Made by a program: the position numbers and the translations under genes
Source: Actinomycetota bacterium
Lineage (GTDB): Bacteria; Actinomycetota; Acidimicrobiia; Acidimicrobiales; JAMCQF01
DNA: 40,018 bases
Reading direction: 5' to 3'
NCBI GenBank assembly: GCA_023379605.1
Contig: JAMCQF010000161.1
Location: 1 to 40,018 of the forward strand
Part shown: positions 16,378-24,883 of the stretch, piece after piece
How the letters are laid out: each line of letters begins with the position of its first letter
Position numbering within the stretch: position 1 is the stretch's first letter
Notes under the pieces: model-generated
The model's database searches: none
What the model was told of the DNA's origin: nothing
What the model saw: only the letters and a program-made list of their open reading frames with translations

Positions 16378-17673
16378 ATGTCAGCTGGGCCGCGGACCCC
16401 GGTGGAACAGCGCGAGCTAAACAGGCACCGACCAGCACCTCCGCCTCGTTCCCGCAGGCGTCCCTCTAAGGCAGTAGCTCGCAGGCGGTTGACCCTTGTC
16501 ATCTTCGTAGGGCTTGGGTTGGCAGTGGGAATTGGCTGGGCAATCCCATCTCAAGGCGGTGGGGAGCTCCCGGGCCGGGACCGACATGTCAGCCCAGCCC
16601 GACCCACAATGCACGCGGCAGCAGAGCCGGCTGCTGGCGTCGCCGAGGATATCCAGGTCACCTCGGTGACCCCACCAGTGGGAAGTCCTGCCATCTCACC
16701 TTTGGCGCTTTTCACAATAGAGACCTCTAAGCCAGTGGCTCCAGGCACTCTGCACCCTCAGCTCTCTCCTCAGGTTCAAGGCACCTGGAGCCAGCCCACG
16801 CCTACGGAGATAGTCTTCGCGCCCTCTAGGCCCCTGCCGTTCGGCTCCACTGAGACCCTGACACTTCCGTTTCCAAGTGCTTCAAGCAACAGGCCATCGC
16901 AGGGGAACACGCTCTTCCAGGCCACTTACCACGTCTCGGGGCCATCAGTGGTGCTGGCCCAGCTTCTCCTATCCGAGCTCGGGTATCTACCACTGCGGGT
17001 GGTGGGTCCTCCTGGAAGTGTCCCGGTAACTAACGAGACGAGCTCCTCAGCTGCGAATCTGCAGGGATACTTCTCCTGGCGCTGGCCCGACCTCCCGGCT
17101 GCGCTAAAGCAGGCTTGGGAGCCGGGAGTGGACACTGTTCTCACCAAAGGGGCGGTGATCTCCTTTGAGAGGGTACATGGCCTCACAACTGGGAGCTGGC
17201 CTATGTATGCCGGGACGATGGGGCCTCAGTTTTGGTCGACTCTTCTCTCTGCCAGCTCAGCTGGCCAGTACGATCCATTTGGGTTCAGCTATGCCCTTGT
17301 GACAAAGGACCCTTTGCCGGAGAGGATAACAGTATGGCACGAGGGGCAGGTGGTCCTAACCTCGCCTGTGAACACTGGGATTCCAGGAGGTGCAACGCCA
17401 GACGGGACCTTCCCTGTTTACCAGAGATACCGCAGCCAGACCATGCACGGGTTCACCGCCACCGGAGCTCCTTATGTCTACCCCAACGTCCAGTATGTCA
17501 ACTACTTCAAGGGGAACTTCGCCATCCATGCCTTCAAGCGAGCGGCATACGGCTTTCCCCAGAGCCAGGGCTGTGTAGAGTTGCCAATTGCAGCTGCCGC
17601 AACGGCCTGGAACTACCTGCATTATGGAACCCTTGTAACTGTCAGTGGCCACGTTCCAAAGGGAGCGCCTTAG
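16378..17673 (+). CDS. L,D-transpeptidase (YkuD domain), membrane-anchored
   Basis: Cell-wall cross-linking enzyme forming 3-3 links or attaching partners to peptidoglycan. The ORF track starts at GTG 16315. I prefer ATG 16378 because GGGGA lies 6 nt before it. From there: a basic cytoplasmic tail rich in Arg/Pro, a transmembrane or signal-anchor segment (LTLVIFVGLGLAVGIGWAI, about residues 38-57), an Ig-like domain (about 90-190, SVTPPVGSPAISPLALFTIE), a spacer domain, and the C-terminal YkuD domain. Catalytic residues are visible in NFAIHAFKRAAYGFPQSQGCVELP, namely His384 and nucleophile Cys399. The Ig-plus-YkuD arrangement resembles actinobacterial Ldt enzymes. It is divergent from the Liv operon. 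Confidence 0.9.
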   Translation: MSAGPRTPVEQRELNRHRPAPPPRSRRRPSKAVARRRLTLVIFVGLGLAVGIGWAIPSQGGGELPGRDRHVSPARPTMHAAAEPAAGVAEDIQVTSVTPPVGSPAISPLALFTIETSKPVAPGTLHPQLSPQVQGTWSQPTPTEIVFAPSRPLPFGSTETLTLPFPSASSNRPSQGNTLFQATYHVSGPSVVLAQLLLSELGYLPLRVVGPPGSVPVTNETSSSAANLQGYFSWRWPDLPAALKQAWEPGVDTVLTKGAVISFERVHGLTTGSWPMYAGTMGPQFWSTLLSASSAGQYDPFGFSYALVTKDPLPERITVWHEGQVVLTSPVNTGIPGGATPDGTFPVYQRYRSQTMHGFTATGAPYVYPNVQYVNYFKGNFAIHAFKRAAYGFPQSQGCVELPIAAAATAWNYLHYGTLVTVSGHVPKGAP

Positions 17674-17811
17674 AGCTGGCTTTTGCCGCCAGGGAAGTGC
17701 TGTGTTTGGCGTGCTACAAAACGCTGTCGCGCGCCATGCGCTGACCTTGCTGGGCAGTCACCCGGCGTTTCTCACTGGCGAGAAGATGAGCACAGGACAA
17801 GACTTGGTTCA

Positions 17812-18585
17812 ATGTGCGGTCGGGTCGTGGTCTATTCCCCACCATCGGTCATTGCTGGGTCCATTGGGGCGCGCTCGCTTGTCGCGGACAGTGAACTGCC
17901 ACCGAGCTGGAACATAGCTCCGACAAGGCTGCTGCCAGTTCTATACACTGACCAGGTCAGCCGTGAGCTTCTTTTGGATCTGTGCGTCTGGGGCTTCAGA
18001 CCTGCTTGGGTGGGAGAGGATTCCAAAAGACCCAGGCAGCCAAGCCGTCTTGATCGTGGAGATGTAACCGGGCGTGCTGTTCAGTCAGGGCCTGTACTGT
18101 TCAATGCCCGCCTTGAGACCGCGGCGGTAAAGGCGGCATTCAAAGAGGCCTTCCGCTCCAGTCGGTGCCTGGTTGCTGTTGACGGCTTTTATGAGTGGCA
18201 CCTGGAGAACGGCACTCGCCAGCCCTACTTCTTTTGCAGGCCGGATCGAGGCCCGATATGGCTTGCAGGGCTTTGGGAACCCCCGCCCTTGCAACAAGCT
18301 GGCCTTGCAGAGCTTGCTCGTCGGCGCGGCACCTGCACGATCCTCACCCGACCTGCACAGGGGGCCGTGGCAACCGTGCATGATCGCATGCCCGTGATCG
18401 TCTCCAAACCAGCTCGCATGCCATGGCTGGACCCCAGTAGCCGCGATCCAGCTCACCTCCGCAAGGTCATAGGTGAGAGCGAGGAGACGGTTCTGGAAAG
18501 GCTGCGGGTGAGCCGTCTGGTCAACCAGATCAGCAATGATTCCCCGGAGCTCATCGCAGCCGACTGCTCCGACGCCGTGAGCTAG
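17812..18585 (+). CDS. SRAP-domain protein (YedK/HMCES family)
   Basis: Protein that covalently traps abasic sites in single-stranded DNA through its N-terminal cysteine. The ORF track starts at 17683, but the catalytic residue must be Cys2 after Met removal, so MCGRVV at ATG 17812 is the start. The protein has 257 residues. Conserved residues follow in order: Asn34 in WNIAPT, NARLETA, Glu128 in VDGFYEWH, and His190 in TVHDRMPVIV. All four active-site positions of the family are present. It lies about 140 nt after the L,D-transpeptidase in the same direction, with no obvious ribosome site. A poly-T stretch (18599-18608) follows the stop but lacks a hairpin. Confidence 0.93.
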   Translation: MCGRVVVYSPPSVIAGSIGARSLVADSELPPSWNIAPTRLLPVLYTDQVSRELLLDLCVWGFRPAWVGEDSKRPRQPSRLDRGDVTGRAVQSGPVLFNARLETAAVKAAFKEAFRSSRCLVAVDGFYEWHLENGTRQPYFFCRPDRGPIWLAGLWEPPPLQQAGLAELARRRGTCTILTRPAQGAVATVHDRMPVIVSKPARMPWLDPSSRDPAHLRKVIGESEETVLERLRVSRLVNQISNDSPELIAADCSDAVS

Positions 18586-18781
18586 CTGTAGATAACCTTC
18601 CTTTTTTTATAGGCCTGGGTCTTAGCAACCGGCTCCTAAGGACGCTTGCGATCACTGCCAAGACCCCTGCTGCCAGCAGCCCCGTAGCCACCCACCAAGC
18701 CTCCACTGCTCAAGCCTATGCTTAAGCCATGTGCACAAGCACGATCTGTGGCAATTTAAGGCAACGCTCTGACAGGTACAT

Positions 18782-19765
18782 GTGCCTGGGCCTGCAGGTA
18801 TGACTCGGGGGGAGCCTCCGGCTGCCGAGGGCTTTGGGCATCTTGGTCCAAGAGCAGGTCCACAGAGCCCCACTCCAGACAGCCTTGGTCCACAGAGCCC
18901 CACTCCAGACAGCCTTGGTCCACAGAGCCCCACTCCAGACAGCCTTGGTCCACAGAGCCCCACTCCAGACAGCCTTGGAGCCATAGCGAGGCTCTGCTCA
19001 TCCTGCCTGCCAGATCCTCCCGACGAAGAGGAGCTGTCAGGGATCCTCTATGCACCTGACCGGCCTGCGGTTTTGCAAGGTGATCCGCAGGTTGGCATAG
19101 TGGCTACCGGCATTGATCAGGACCGTGGGTTTGTGAAGCTGTTGTGTGTCGATCCGGCACATCAGGGGAAAGGCTATGGTCACCTCCTGTTAGAAGCGGC
19201 CGAGACTGTGCTCAGAAAGGGTGGGGCTAGCTCTGTCACAGTCGGTGCAGACGCTCCTTACTTTCTCTATCCTGGGGTTGAGACCACTCAAACCTCAATG
19301 CTTTGTCTCCTGGAGCGCCACCATTACAAGCGAGTGGATGTCAACTACAACATGGCCGTCGATCTTAGGGCCATACCGCCAGATCCCGGAGGGGCAGAGC
19401 CTGCAGATCCAGGGGAGCTTGGTGAGATCTCCTCATGGATGGAGCAGCACTGGTCTTTTTGGAAGTCCGAGGTTCTCCGAGCTCTATCCAAGCGCACGCT
19501 TATGGTGACAAGGGATCGTCATGGGCTGTCCGGCTTTTGTGCGTACAACGTAAACCGCAAGGGGACCGTAGGGCCAGTGGCGGTGAGGCCTGAGCTGATC
19601 GGCAAGTCAGTGGGCACCCGGGTGCTTCTAGGAGCACTTCATAGGATGCGTCGGGATGGATATCTCTCTGCAGAGGTACTATGGGTGGGTCCGGTGGTGC
19701 CCTATGCAAGGGTCGGTGCACAGGTAAGCAGGGTGTTCTTCGTCTATAGGGCTGATCTAGGTTGA
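18782..19765 (+). CDS. GNAT acetyltransferase, two GNAT-like domains, with N-terminal decapeptide repeats
   Basis: 327-residue protein beginning at GTG 18782 or ATG 18800; both lie upstream of the repeat, and no in-frame start exists after it. Residues 26-65 are four copies of GPQSPTPDSL, a Pro/Ser-rich, probably disordered spacer. The first GNAT domain follows (about 68-190), with the acetyl-CoA loop VDPAHQGKGYGHLLLEAAE. A second GNAT-like half (about 210-327) contains VGPVAVRPELIGKSVGTRVLLGAL, a weaker pyrophosphate loop. Such tandem GNAT proteins include mycothiol synthase, but I cannot assign a substrate. The stop overlaps the TTG start of the GH20 gene as TTGA, so the two are coupled. 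That hints at amino-sugar or cell-wall metabolism. Confidence 0.85.
   Translation: MPGPAGMTRGEPPAAEGFGHLGPRAGPQSPTPDSLGPQSPTPDSLGPQSPTPDSLGPQSPTPDSLGAIARLCSSCLPDPPDEEELSGILYAPDRPAVLQGDPQVGIVATGIDQDRGFVKLLCVDPAHQGKGYGHLLLEAAETVLRKGGASSVTVGADAPYFLYPGVETTQTSMLCLLERHHYKRVDVNYNMAVDLRAIPPDPGGAEPADPGELGEISSWMEQHWSFWKSEVLRALSKRTLMVTRDRHGLSGFCAYNVNRKGTVGPVAVRPELIGKSVGTRVLLGALHRMRRDGYLSAEVLWVGPVVPYARVGAQVSRVFFVYRADLG
18861..18978 (+). repeat. 30-bp coding tandem repeat, four copies
   Basis: Units begin at 18861, 18891, 18921 and 18951 and are identical apart from the last two bases of the final copy. Thirty is a multiple of three, so copy changes keep the frame and add or remove GPQSPTPDSL units. There are no unique spacers, so this is not a CRISPR array. 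Confidence 0.95.
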
Positions 19766-21540
19766 GTGCGTCCCAAGCCAGCTCTGTTCCGTGCCTGTTT
19801 CCCCGCCCGAGAGAAGTGCACTGGGGCGAGGAGCTTGTTGGCATGAGCCAGGTGCGTATTTCACGGGACGGCTCGCTTCCCGCGCAGGGCTATCGTTTGA
19901 GAGTGAATGAAGGCGACATTACGATAGATGCTGCTGATGATGCCGGGGAGAGGTATGCAAAGATTACTCTGGACCAGATCCGGTCTGGCTCTGGGAGACC
20001 TGGAATGATCTACTCCTGCGAGATAGTAGATTGGCCCGACTTCCCTGTACGTGCAGTTATGGTAGATATATCACGATGCAAAGTACCTACCATGAAAACC
20101 CTCAAGGATCTGATAGGACGTCTGGCTGGTTGGAAGATCAATCAGCTTCAGCTCTATACAGAGCACACCTTTGCTTATCGTGGCCATGAGGAGGTTTGGC
20201 GATCGTCCAGCCCTCTTACAGCCGAGGAGGTGCTTGAGTTGGACAGGCACTGCTTGGAGCACGGAGTTGAGCTGGTTGCCAATCAGAACTGCCTGGGCCA
20301 TATGGAACGCTGGTTGGTGCATAAGAGCTACCGTCATCTCGCGATGGCACCGGAGGGGTTTACGGATCCTTTCGGGCTGAGGCGCTCGCCCAGTACCTTG
20401 GAGCCGAAGAACCCCGGGGCCATTGGCCTTATAAGAGATCTTCTCGGCCAGCTCCTTGAGAACTTCAAGAGCAGTCGAGTACATGTGGGACTCGACGAGC
20501 CATGGGAACTGGGCAGCGATCGCATAGATGATTACGCTGGCTGGCTGGAGGATCTGGTGTCACTGCAAGAGCTATCTGGCAAGGAGATACTGATCTGGGG
20601 TGACGTCCTTGCCGCCCACCCCAGCCTGTGTGCCAGGGTGCCTGGCGAGGTGACTGTCTGCGAGTGGGGCTACGAGGCAGGTCACCCTTTCGAATTGAGG
20701 CTGGAAAGACTTGCCGAGGCGGGGTGCCGAAGCTGGGTATGTGCGGGGACTTCGAGCTGGCTGTCGCTGCTTGGCAGGACCTCGAACATGCTTGCAAATT
20801 GCGCGCAGACCGCCAGGGCCGGTCTTGATCATGGCGCCGTTGGCTACATGTGCACGGACTGGGGAGATCTTGGACATCTACAGTACCTGCCAGTTAGCGA
20901 GCCCGGGTTCGCCTTCGCAGCAGGGTGTGGATGGTGTGTTGGAGCCAACGCCAATGTGAGCCGAGATGAGCTGGCCGAGGTGCTGGACCTAGTGGTGTTT
21001 GATGACCCAAACAGGCGACTGTCATCTGCCCTTTTGGATCTCGGAGATGCGTATCTTAAACTTGAATGCCAGTTCCCTAATCTCTCTACTGCCGTGGTAA
21101 ACCTTTACTTTCCTCAAATGGAGGTAGGCAAGGGTCTGACGGCGGGGATCTCCCAGGAAGGACTCGATGCGCTGGAGGGATTGCTGACCGCTGCACGAGC
21201 TGAGCTGGAGCTTGCGCGTCCTAGATCTTTGGGGGCTGGCCTTGTTGTCCAGGAGATTGAAACAGCGATAGATCTCCAGGAGCTGTGCTGCATGGACGCT
21301 TCAGCTCGCCTGGCAGGAGATGGCTCACTTGGCTCCATATCTACTGCCGAGAGAGCCCGCTTGGCGGGGCTCTTGGATGATTGCGCAGAGCGCCACAGGG
21401 AGCTCTGGTTGGCAAGGAACCGTTCTGGCGGGCTGTCTGAGAGCTTGGAGTGGTTGGCCCACCTTTTAAGCTGCTATAGAGCCGGAAGCGCTGAGCGCAC
21501 TTGGGCAGGACCGCTGTCACAGAGGTTCTTTGACGGGTAG
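19762..21540 (+). CDS. Glycoside hydrolase family 20-like beta-N-acetylhexosaminidase
   Basis: Predicted to remove terminal N-acetyl-hexosamines from glycans or cell-wall fragments. The 592-residue protein has a GH20b-like N-terminal domain (about 12-95, GYRLRVNEGDITIDAADDAGE). A TIM barrel starts at RAVMVDISRCKVPTMKTLKDLI and has the paired catalytic acids in HVGLDEPWEL (D245, E246). The barrel strand before it contains ELVANQNCLGHMERW. There is a helical C-terminal region of about 200 residues. No signal peptide is seen, so it probably acts in the cytoplasm, for example in recycling. It starts at TTG 19762, overlapping the upstream stop by 4 nt, which indicates translational coupling with the GNAT gene. 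Confidence 0.85.
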   Translation: MSASQASSVPCLFPRPREVHWGEELVGMSQVRISRDGSLPAQGYRLRVNEGDITIDAADDAGERYAKITLDQIRSGSGRPGMIYSCEIVDWPDFPVRAVMVDISRCKVPTMKTLKDLIGRLAGWKINQLQLYTEHTFAYRGHEEVWRSSSPLTAEEVLELDRHCLEHGVELVANQNCLGHMERWLVHKSYRHLAMAPEGFTDPFGLRRSPSTLEPKNPGAIGLIRDLLGQLLENFKSSRVHVGLDEPWELGSDRIDDYAGWLEDLVSLQELSGKEILIWGDVLAAHPSLCARVPGEVTVCEWGYEAGHPFELRLERLAEAGCRSWVCAGTSSWLSLLGRTSNMLANCAQTARAGLDHGAVGYMCTDWGDLGHLQYLPVSEPGFAFAAGCGWCVGANANVSRDELAEVLDLVVFDDPNRRLSSALLDLGDAYLKLECQFPNLSTAVVNLYFPQMEVGKGLTAGISQEGLDALEGLLTAARAELELARPRSLGAGLVVQEIETAIDLQELCCMDASARLAGDGSLGSISTAERARLAGLLDDCAERHRELWLARNRSGGLSESLEWLAHLLSCYRAGSAERTWAGPLSQRFFDG

Positions 21541-21625
21541 TGACAGTTGATAGAGCTCTCGGAGGTTCCCTGGTGCCACCGGATGGCCTGGTGCATCCGA
21601 TGATCCTTGGCGCTCGATTAGCCTC

Positions 21626-22807
21626 TTGGTTGCAGTGGACTGGTTGGACATAGTTATTCTCGTGATCCTGGCGCTGGTGGCGATCCATGGCCTGAGGTTA
21701 GGATTAGCGGTGCAGGTGCTTTCCTTCGGCGGGCTGGTGGGGGGCCTAGTACTGGGAGCTTTCCTTGCCCCAGTGGTGGCACAGCTCATCCGATCAGAGG
21801 TCCCACGCACCATAGTCACAGTAGTGGTCGTCTTTGGGTTGGCCGCAGTTCTGGGGCTCGTGGGCAGGGTGATCGGCACGCGGTTCTCGCCTGTCCTGCG
21901 CAAGGTGCACCTGGCAGGTCTCGACGCCATACTGGGATCCCTGTTTGCCATAGGGGCAACACTGCTGGTCATATGGCTCGTGGCCGGGATCTTCGTGAAT
22001 GCCTCGATCCCGGCGCTTACAAGGGCGATCGACAGCTCCAGGATCATACGGGCGGTAGATGACACGATGCCTCCTGCCCCACCATGGATCTCGAGGGTGC
22101 AGACCCTCATGGAAGACGATGGCTTCCCAGCGGTCTTTGCCGGGATAGCGCCAAATACCGCGGGTCCAGTGGCTCTGCCGAACTCTCCGGTTGTAGCCGA
22201 GGCTGTTGCAGCCGACAGGGCCTCGGTGGTCAAGATCGTAGGGACCGGTTGCGGGCTTATCCAGGAGGGATCAGGATTTGTTGTATCTCCTGGCCTGGTC
22301 GTCACCAACGCCCACGTCGTGGCAGGAATGCATGGCATCCATGTCTACGACGAGGTGGGCTCGTACCCTGTGCAGGTTATTTACTTCAATCCCGATTTCG
22401 ATCTGGCCGTGCTAAACGTCCCAGGGCTTACAGCCAAGCCACTTGCCATGGACGACGCCAACGTGGGACGTGGGACCCAGGCCGTGGTACTTGGGTATCC
22501 CGGTGGTGGGCCGTTCACTGCTGTCCCAGCGGGCGTGATGGCTGAGTTCCGTGCCGAGGGCCGCGACATATACGGTCAGGGTCTGACCATACGCAACGTG
22601 TACGAACTGGACGCGGTGGTCCGCCCAGGCAATTCTGGTGGACCACTTGTGGAGCCAGATGGGACCGTCATAGGCGTGGTGTTCTCCAGGTCGACCACGA
22701 ACTCTCAGGTGGGCTATGCACTTGCTATGCCCGGCGTGGTGAGGCGTGTGCATCAAGCAGAGTCTACAGGGGACACCCCGGTGAGCACCGAGAGCTGCAT
22801 GAGCTGA
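21626..22807 (+). CDS. MarP-like membrane serine protease (CvpA domain plus trypsin-like domain)
   Basis: Membrane protease of the actinobacterial MarP type, known in mycobacteria for survival at acid pH. The first 150 or so residues are a CvpA/colicin-V-like domain with four hydrophobic segments. The extracytoplasmic trypsin-like domain has His230 (VTNAHVV), Asp259 (DFDLAVL) and Ser337 (RPGNSGGP). Two cysteines, C209 (GTGCG) and C391 (ESCMS), are placed like the regulatory disulfide pair I recall for mycobacterial MarP. The length of 393 fits the family. The start is uncertain: TTG 21626 (used here) or GTG 21635; neither has a clear ribosome site. It follows the GH20 gene in the same direction by 85 nt. 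Confidence 0.9.
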   Translation: MVAVDWLDIVILVILALVAIHGLRLGLAVQVLSFGGLVGGLVLGAFLAPVVAQLIRSEVPRTIVTVVVVFGLAAVLGLVGRVIGTRFSPVLRKVHLAGLDAILGSLFAIGATLLVIWLVAGIFVNASIPALTRAIDSSRIIRAVDDTMPPAPPWISRVQTLMEDDGFPAVFAGIAPNTAGPVALPNSPVVAEAVAADRASVVKIVGTGCGLIQEGSGFVVSPGLVVTNAHVVAGMHGIHVYDEVGSYPVQVIYFNPDFDLAVLNVPGLTAKPLAMDDANVGRGTQAVVLGYPGGGPFTAVPAGVMAEFRAEGRDIYGQGLTIRNVYELDAVVRPGNSGGPLVEPDGTVIGVVFSRSTTNSQVGYALAMPGVVRRVHQAESTGDTPVSTESCMS

Positions 22808-22872
22808 GATGGGGGCTGCGTTCTACCAGGCTGTAGAGGGTTGTGGGCACCTGGGTGGAGATATGGATAAGA

Positions 22873-24879
22873 ATGGCCCCTATGAGCCTGCCCATTGAGG
22901 ACTACGCCGTCATTGGCGATACCCACACGGCGGCTCTGGTAGGTAGGAATGGGTCCATTGACTGGCTATGCCTTCCACGCTTTGACTCCCCGGCCTGCTT
23001 TTCACGCCTCTTGGGCACAAAGGAGCATGGCTACTTCCTGCTTGCCCCGGCCCAATCAGGAGAGGCCACTCCAATGGCGTCACGCAGGCGCTACAGGGGT
23101 GACTCCCTTGTCTTGGAGACAGAGTTCGACACACCCACTGGCACGGTGCGTGTTGTGGACTGTATGGCTGTGCGCGATACCCATCCCGAGCTCATTCGCC
23201 TGGTGGAGGGGGTTAGTGGGCGGGTGGAGATGGAGATGGAGCTCGTCGTTCGCTTTGGCTACGGCTCGATCGTGCCCTGGGTCAGACGCCTTGACGGGCT
23301 TCTTACCGCTGTGGGCGGACCCGACGCGCTTTCTTTGTGGAGCCGAGTGCATACCAAAAGCAGGGATCTGTCCACCGTGGCGTCCTTCAGCGTGAGCGAA
23401 GGGCAGGTCGTACCCTTCGTGCTCTCCTGGTTTCCATCTCACCACGAACCTCCCCGTCCGACAGACGGCTACTATATGGTAGAGGACACCCAGCAGTGGT
23501 GGCAGGAGTGGGCGGCTATGTGCACCTACGATGGGCAGTGGCGTGACGCCGTGGTTCGCTCGCTCATAACGCTCAAGGCTCTCACCTACGCGCCTACCGG
23601 TGGGATTGTGGCTGCTGCCACGACCTCTCTCCCGGAAGCCCTGGGTGGCTCGCGAAACTGGGATTACCGGTACTGCTGGCTGCGTGATGCCACCTTGACC
23701 CTTGACTCGCTCATGAGAGGTGGGTATCACGACGAGGCCCTTGCTTGGCGGGACTGGCTGCTTAGAGCTGTCGCAGGCGATCCATCAAAGCTGCAGATCA
23801 TGTACGGACCCGCTGGAGAGCGCAGGCTCGAGGAGTGGGAGGTGGAGTGGCTTCCCGGTTACGAGAAGTCCTCGCCAGTGCGCATTGGGAACGCTGCCTC
23901 AGGCCAGTACCAGCTAGACGTATATGGCGAGGTCATGAACGCGTTGCACGAGGCGCGGGTGGTATGCGAGCAGGCTGAAGGCGTGGGGTGGGATCTCCAG
24001 GTGGCGCTGCTTGAGTTCCTGGAGGGCCATTGGAGGGAGCCTGACGACGGGATATGGGAGGTGAGAGGACCTCGAAGAAACTTCACCCACTCAAAGGTGA
24101 TGGCGTGGGTGGCTTTCGACAGGGCGGTCCAAGGGGTCGAGAGGTGCGGGATGGAAGGCCCCCTTGCTCGCTGGAAAGCAGCTCGTGACGAAGTGCACCG
24201 TGAAGTCTGTGAGAAGGGGTTTAATACGGAGCTTAACTCCTTTACTCAGTACTACGGGTCGAAGACTCTTGACGCGAGCCTCTTGATGATCCCTTTGGTA
24301 GGCTTCCTGCCGGGCTCTGACAAGAGGATGGTAGGCACGGTGGAGGCCATCCAGCGTGAATTGACCTATGACGGGTTCGTACTTCGCTACCGGACCGATG
24401 ATCCTGCTTCGAGCGAGGTGGATGGGCTCACAGGAAGGGAAGGAGCCTTTCTGGCGTGCTCATTTTGGATGGCGGACTGCTTGAACCTGATCGGCCGCCA
24501 CGCAGAGGCGCGCTCTCTGTTCGAGAAGCTGTTGGGGCTTCGCAATGATCTGGGCCTGCTTGCTGAGGAGTACGACCCAGTCTTGAGGCGCCAGGTGGGG
24601 AACTTCCCCCAGGCATTCTCGCACGTATCGTTGGTGAACTCTGCGTGCAACCTTTCCCGCCACCATCCCGACAGAGGAGCGCTTGGACAGCAAGCTCTGC
24701 TTAGGAGCTCCAAGCGACGTTCCTGGCAGCACGGTGGCCGTGGCATCCGAGCATCTTCTTCCGTCGAGATGAAGCTTAAAGGAGCTTCTGCTGGAGACAG
24801 TGGCCAGGGACCAGTGACCGATGGCTCAGGAAAGTCCTCGCGCCCCAGTAGATCCAAACAGCCAAAAGCGAAGGGATGA
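22873..24879 (+). CDS. Glycoside hydrolase family 15 (trehalase/glucoamylase-like)
   Basis: Inverting exo-acting alpha-glucosidase of the actinobacterial GH15 group, which includes mycobacterial trehalase. The N-terminal beta-sandwich starts with LPIEDYAVIGDTHTAALVGRNGSIDW. The (alpha/alpha)6 barrel contains GGSRNWDYRYCWLRDAT and YQLDVYGEVMNAL, and LLAEEYDPVLRRQVGNFPQAFSH carries the presumed catalytic base Glu. The C-terminal 65 residues are basic and low-complexity. The ORF track begins at GTG 22843. ATG 22873, 9 nt before the family start MSLPIEDY and 5 nt after a GGA box, is more likely. No signal peptide is visible, so it is probably cytosolic. Glucose dehydrogenase follows 4 nt after the stop, giving a release-and-oxidise pair. 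Confidence 0.9.
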   Translation: MAPMSLPIEDYAVIGDTHTAALVGRNGSIDWLCLPRFDSPACFSRLLGTKEHGYFLLAPAQSGEATPMASRRRYRGDSLVLETEFDTPTGTVRVVDCMAVRDTHPELIRLVEGVSGRVEMEMELVVRFGYGSIVPWVRRLDGLLTAVGGPDALSLWSRVHTKSRDLSTVASFSVSEGQVVPFVLSWFPSHHEPPRPTDGYYMVEDTQQWWQEWAAMCTYDGQWRDAVVRSLITLKALTYAPTGGIVAAATTSLPEALGGSRNWDYRYCWLRDATLTLDSLMRGGYHDEALAWRDWLLRAVAGDPSKLQIMYGPAGERRLEEWEVEWLPGYEKSSPVRIGNAASGQYQLDVYGEVMNALHEARVVCEQAEGVGWDLQVALLEFLEGHWREPDDGIWEVRGPRRNFTHSKVMAWVAFDRAVQGVERCGMEGPLARWKAARDEVHREVCEKGFNTELNSFTQYYGSKTLDASLLMIPLVGFLPGSDKRMVGTVEAIQRELTYDGFVLRYRTDDPASSEVDGLTGREGAFLACSFWMADCLNLIGRHAEARSLFEKLLGLRNDLGLLAEEYDPVLRRQVGNFPQAFSHVSLVNSACNLSRHHPDRGALGQQALLRSSKRRSWQHGGRGIRASSSVEMKLKGASAGDSGQGPVTDGSGKSSRPSRSKQPKAKG

Positions 24880-24883
24880 TGCC

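Noticed and set aside
16155-16469. Possible small gene (MSGNAPEVG...) in the divergent region with a GGAGG box
   Set aside because: The box is only 2 nt from the ATG, the frame overlaps the L,D-transpeptidase start, and the product has no recognisable features.
18599-18608. Poly-T run after the SRAP gene as an intrinsic terminator
   Set aside because: No GC-rich hairpin immediately precedes it.
18861-18978. Regular 30-bp repeats resembling a CRISPR array
   Set aside because: Copies are contiguous with no spacers, the frame stays open and codes a Pro/Ser decapeptide, and no cas genes are present.
21517-22338. 273-aa minus-strand ORF opposite the MarP gene
   Set aside because: Composition is a mirror of the codon bias of the real gene (Thr/Ser/Pro-rich), with no motif; the plus-strand frame has the full catalytic triad.
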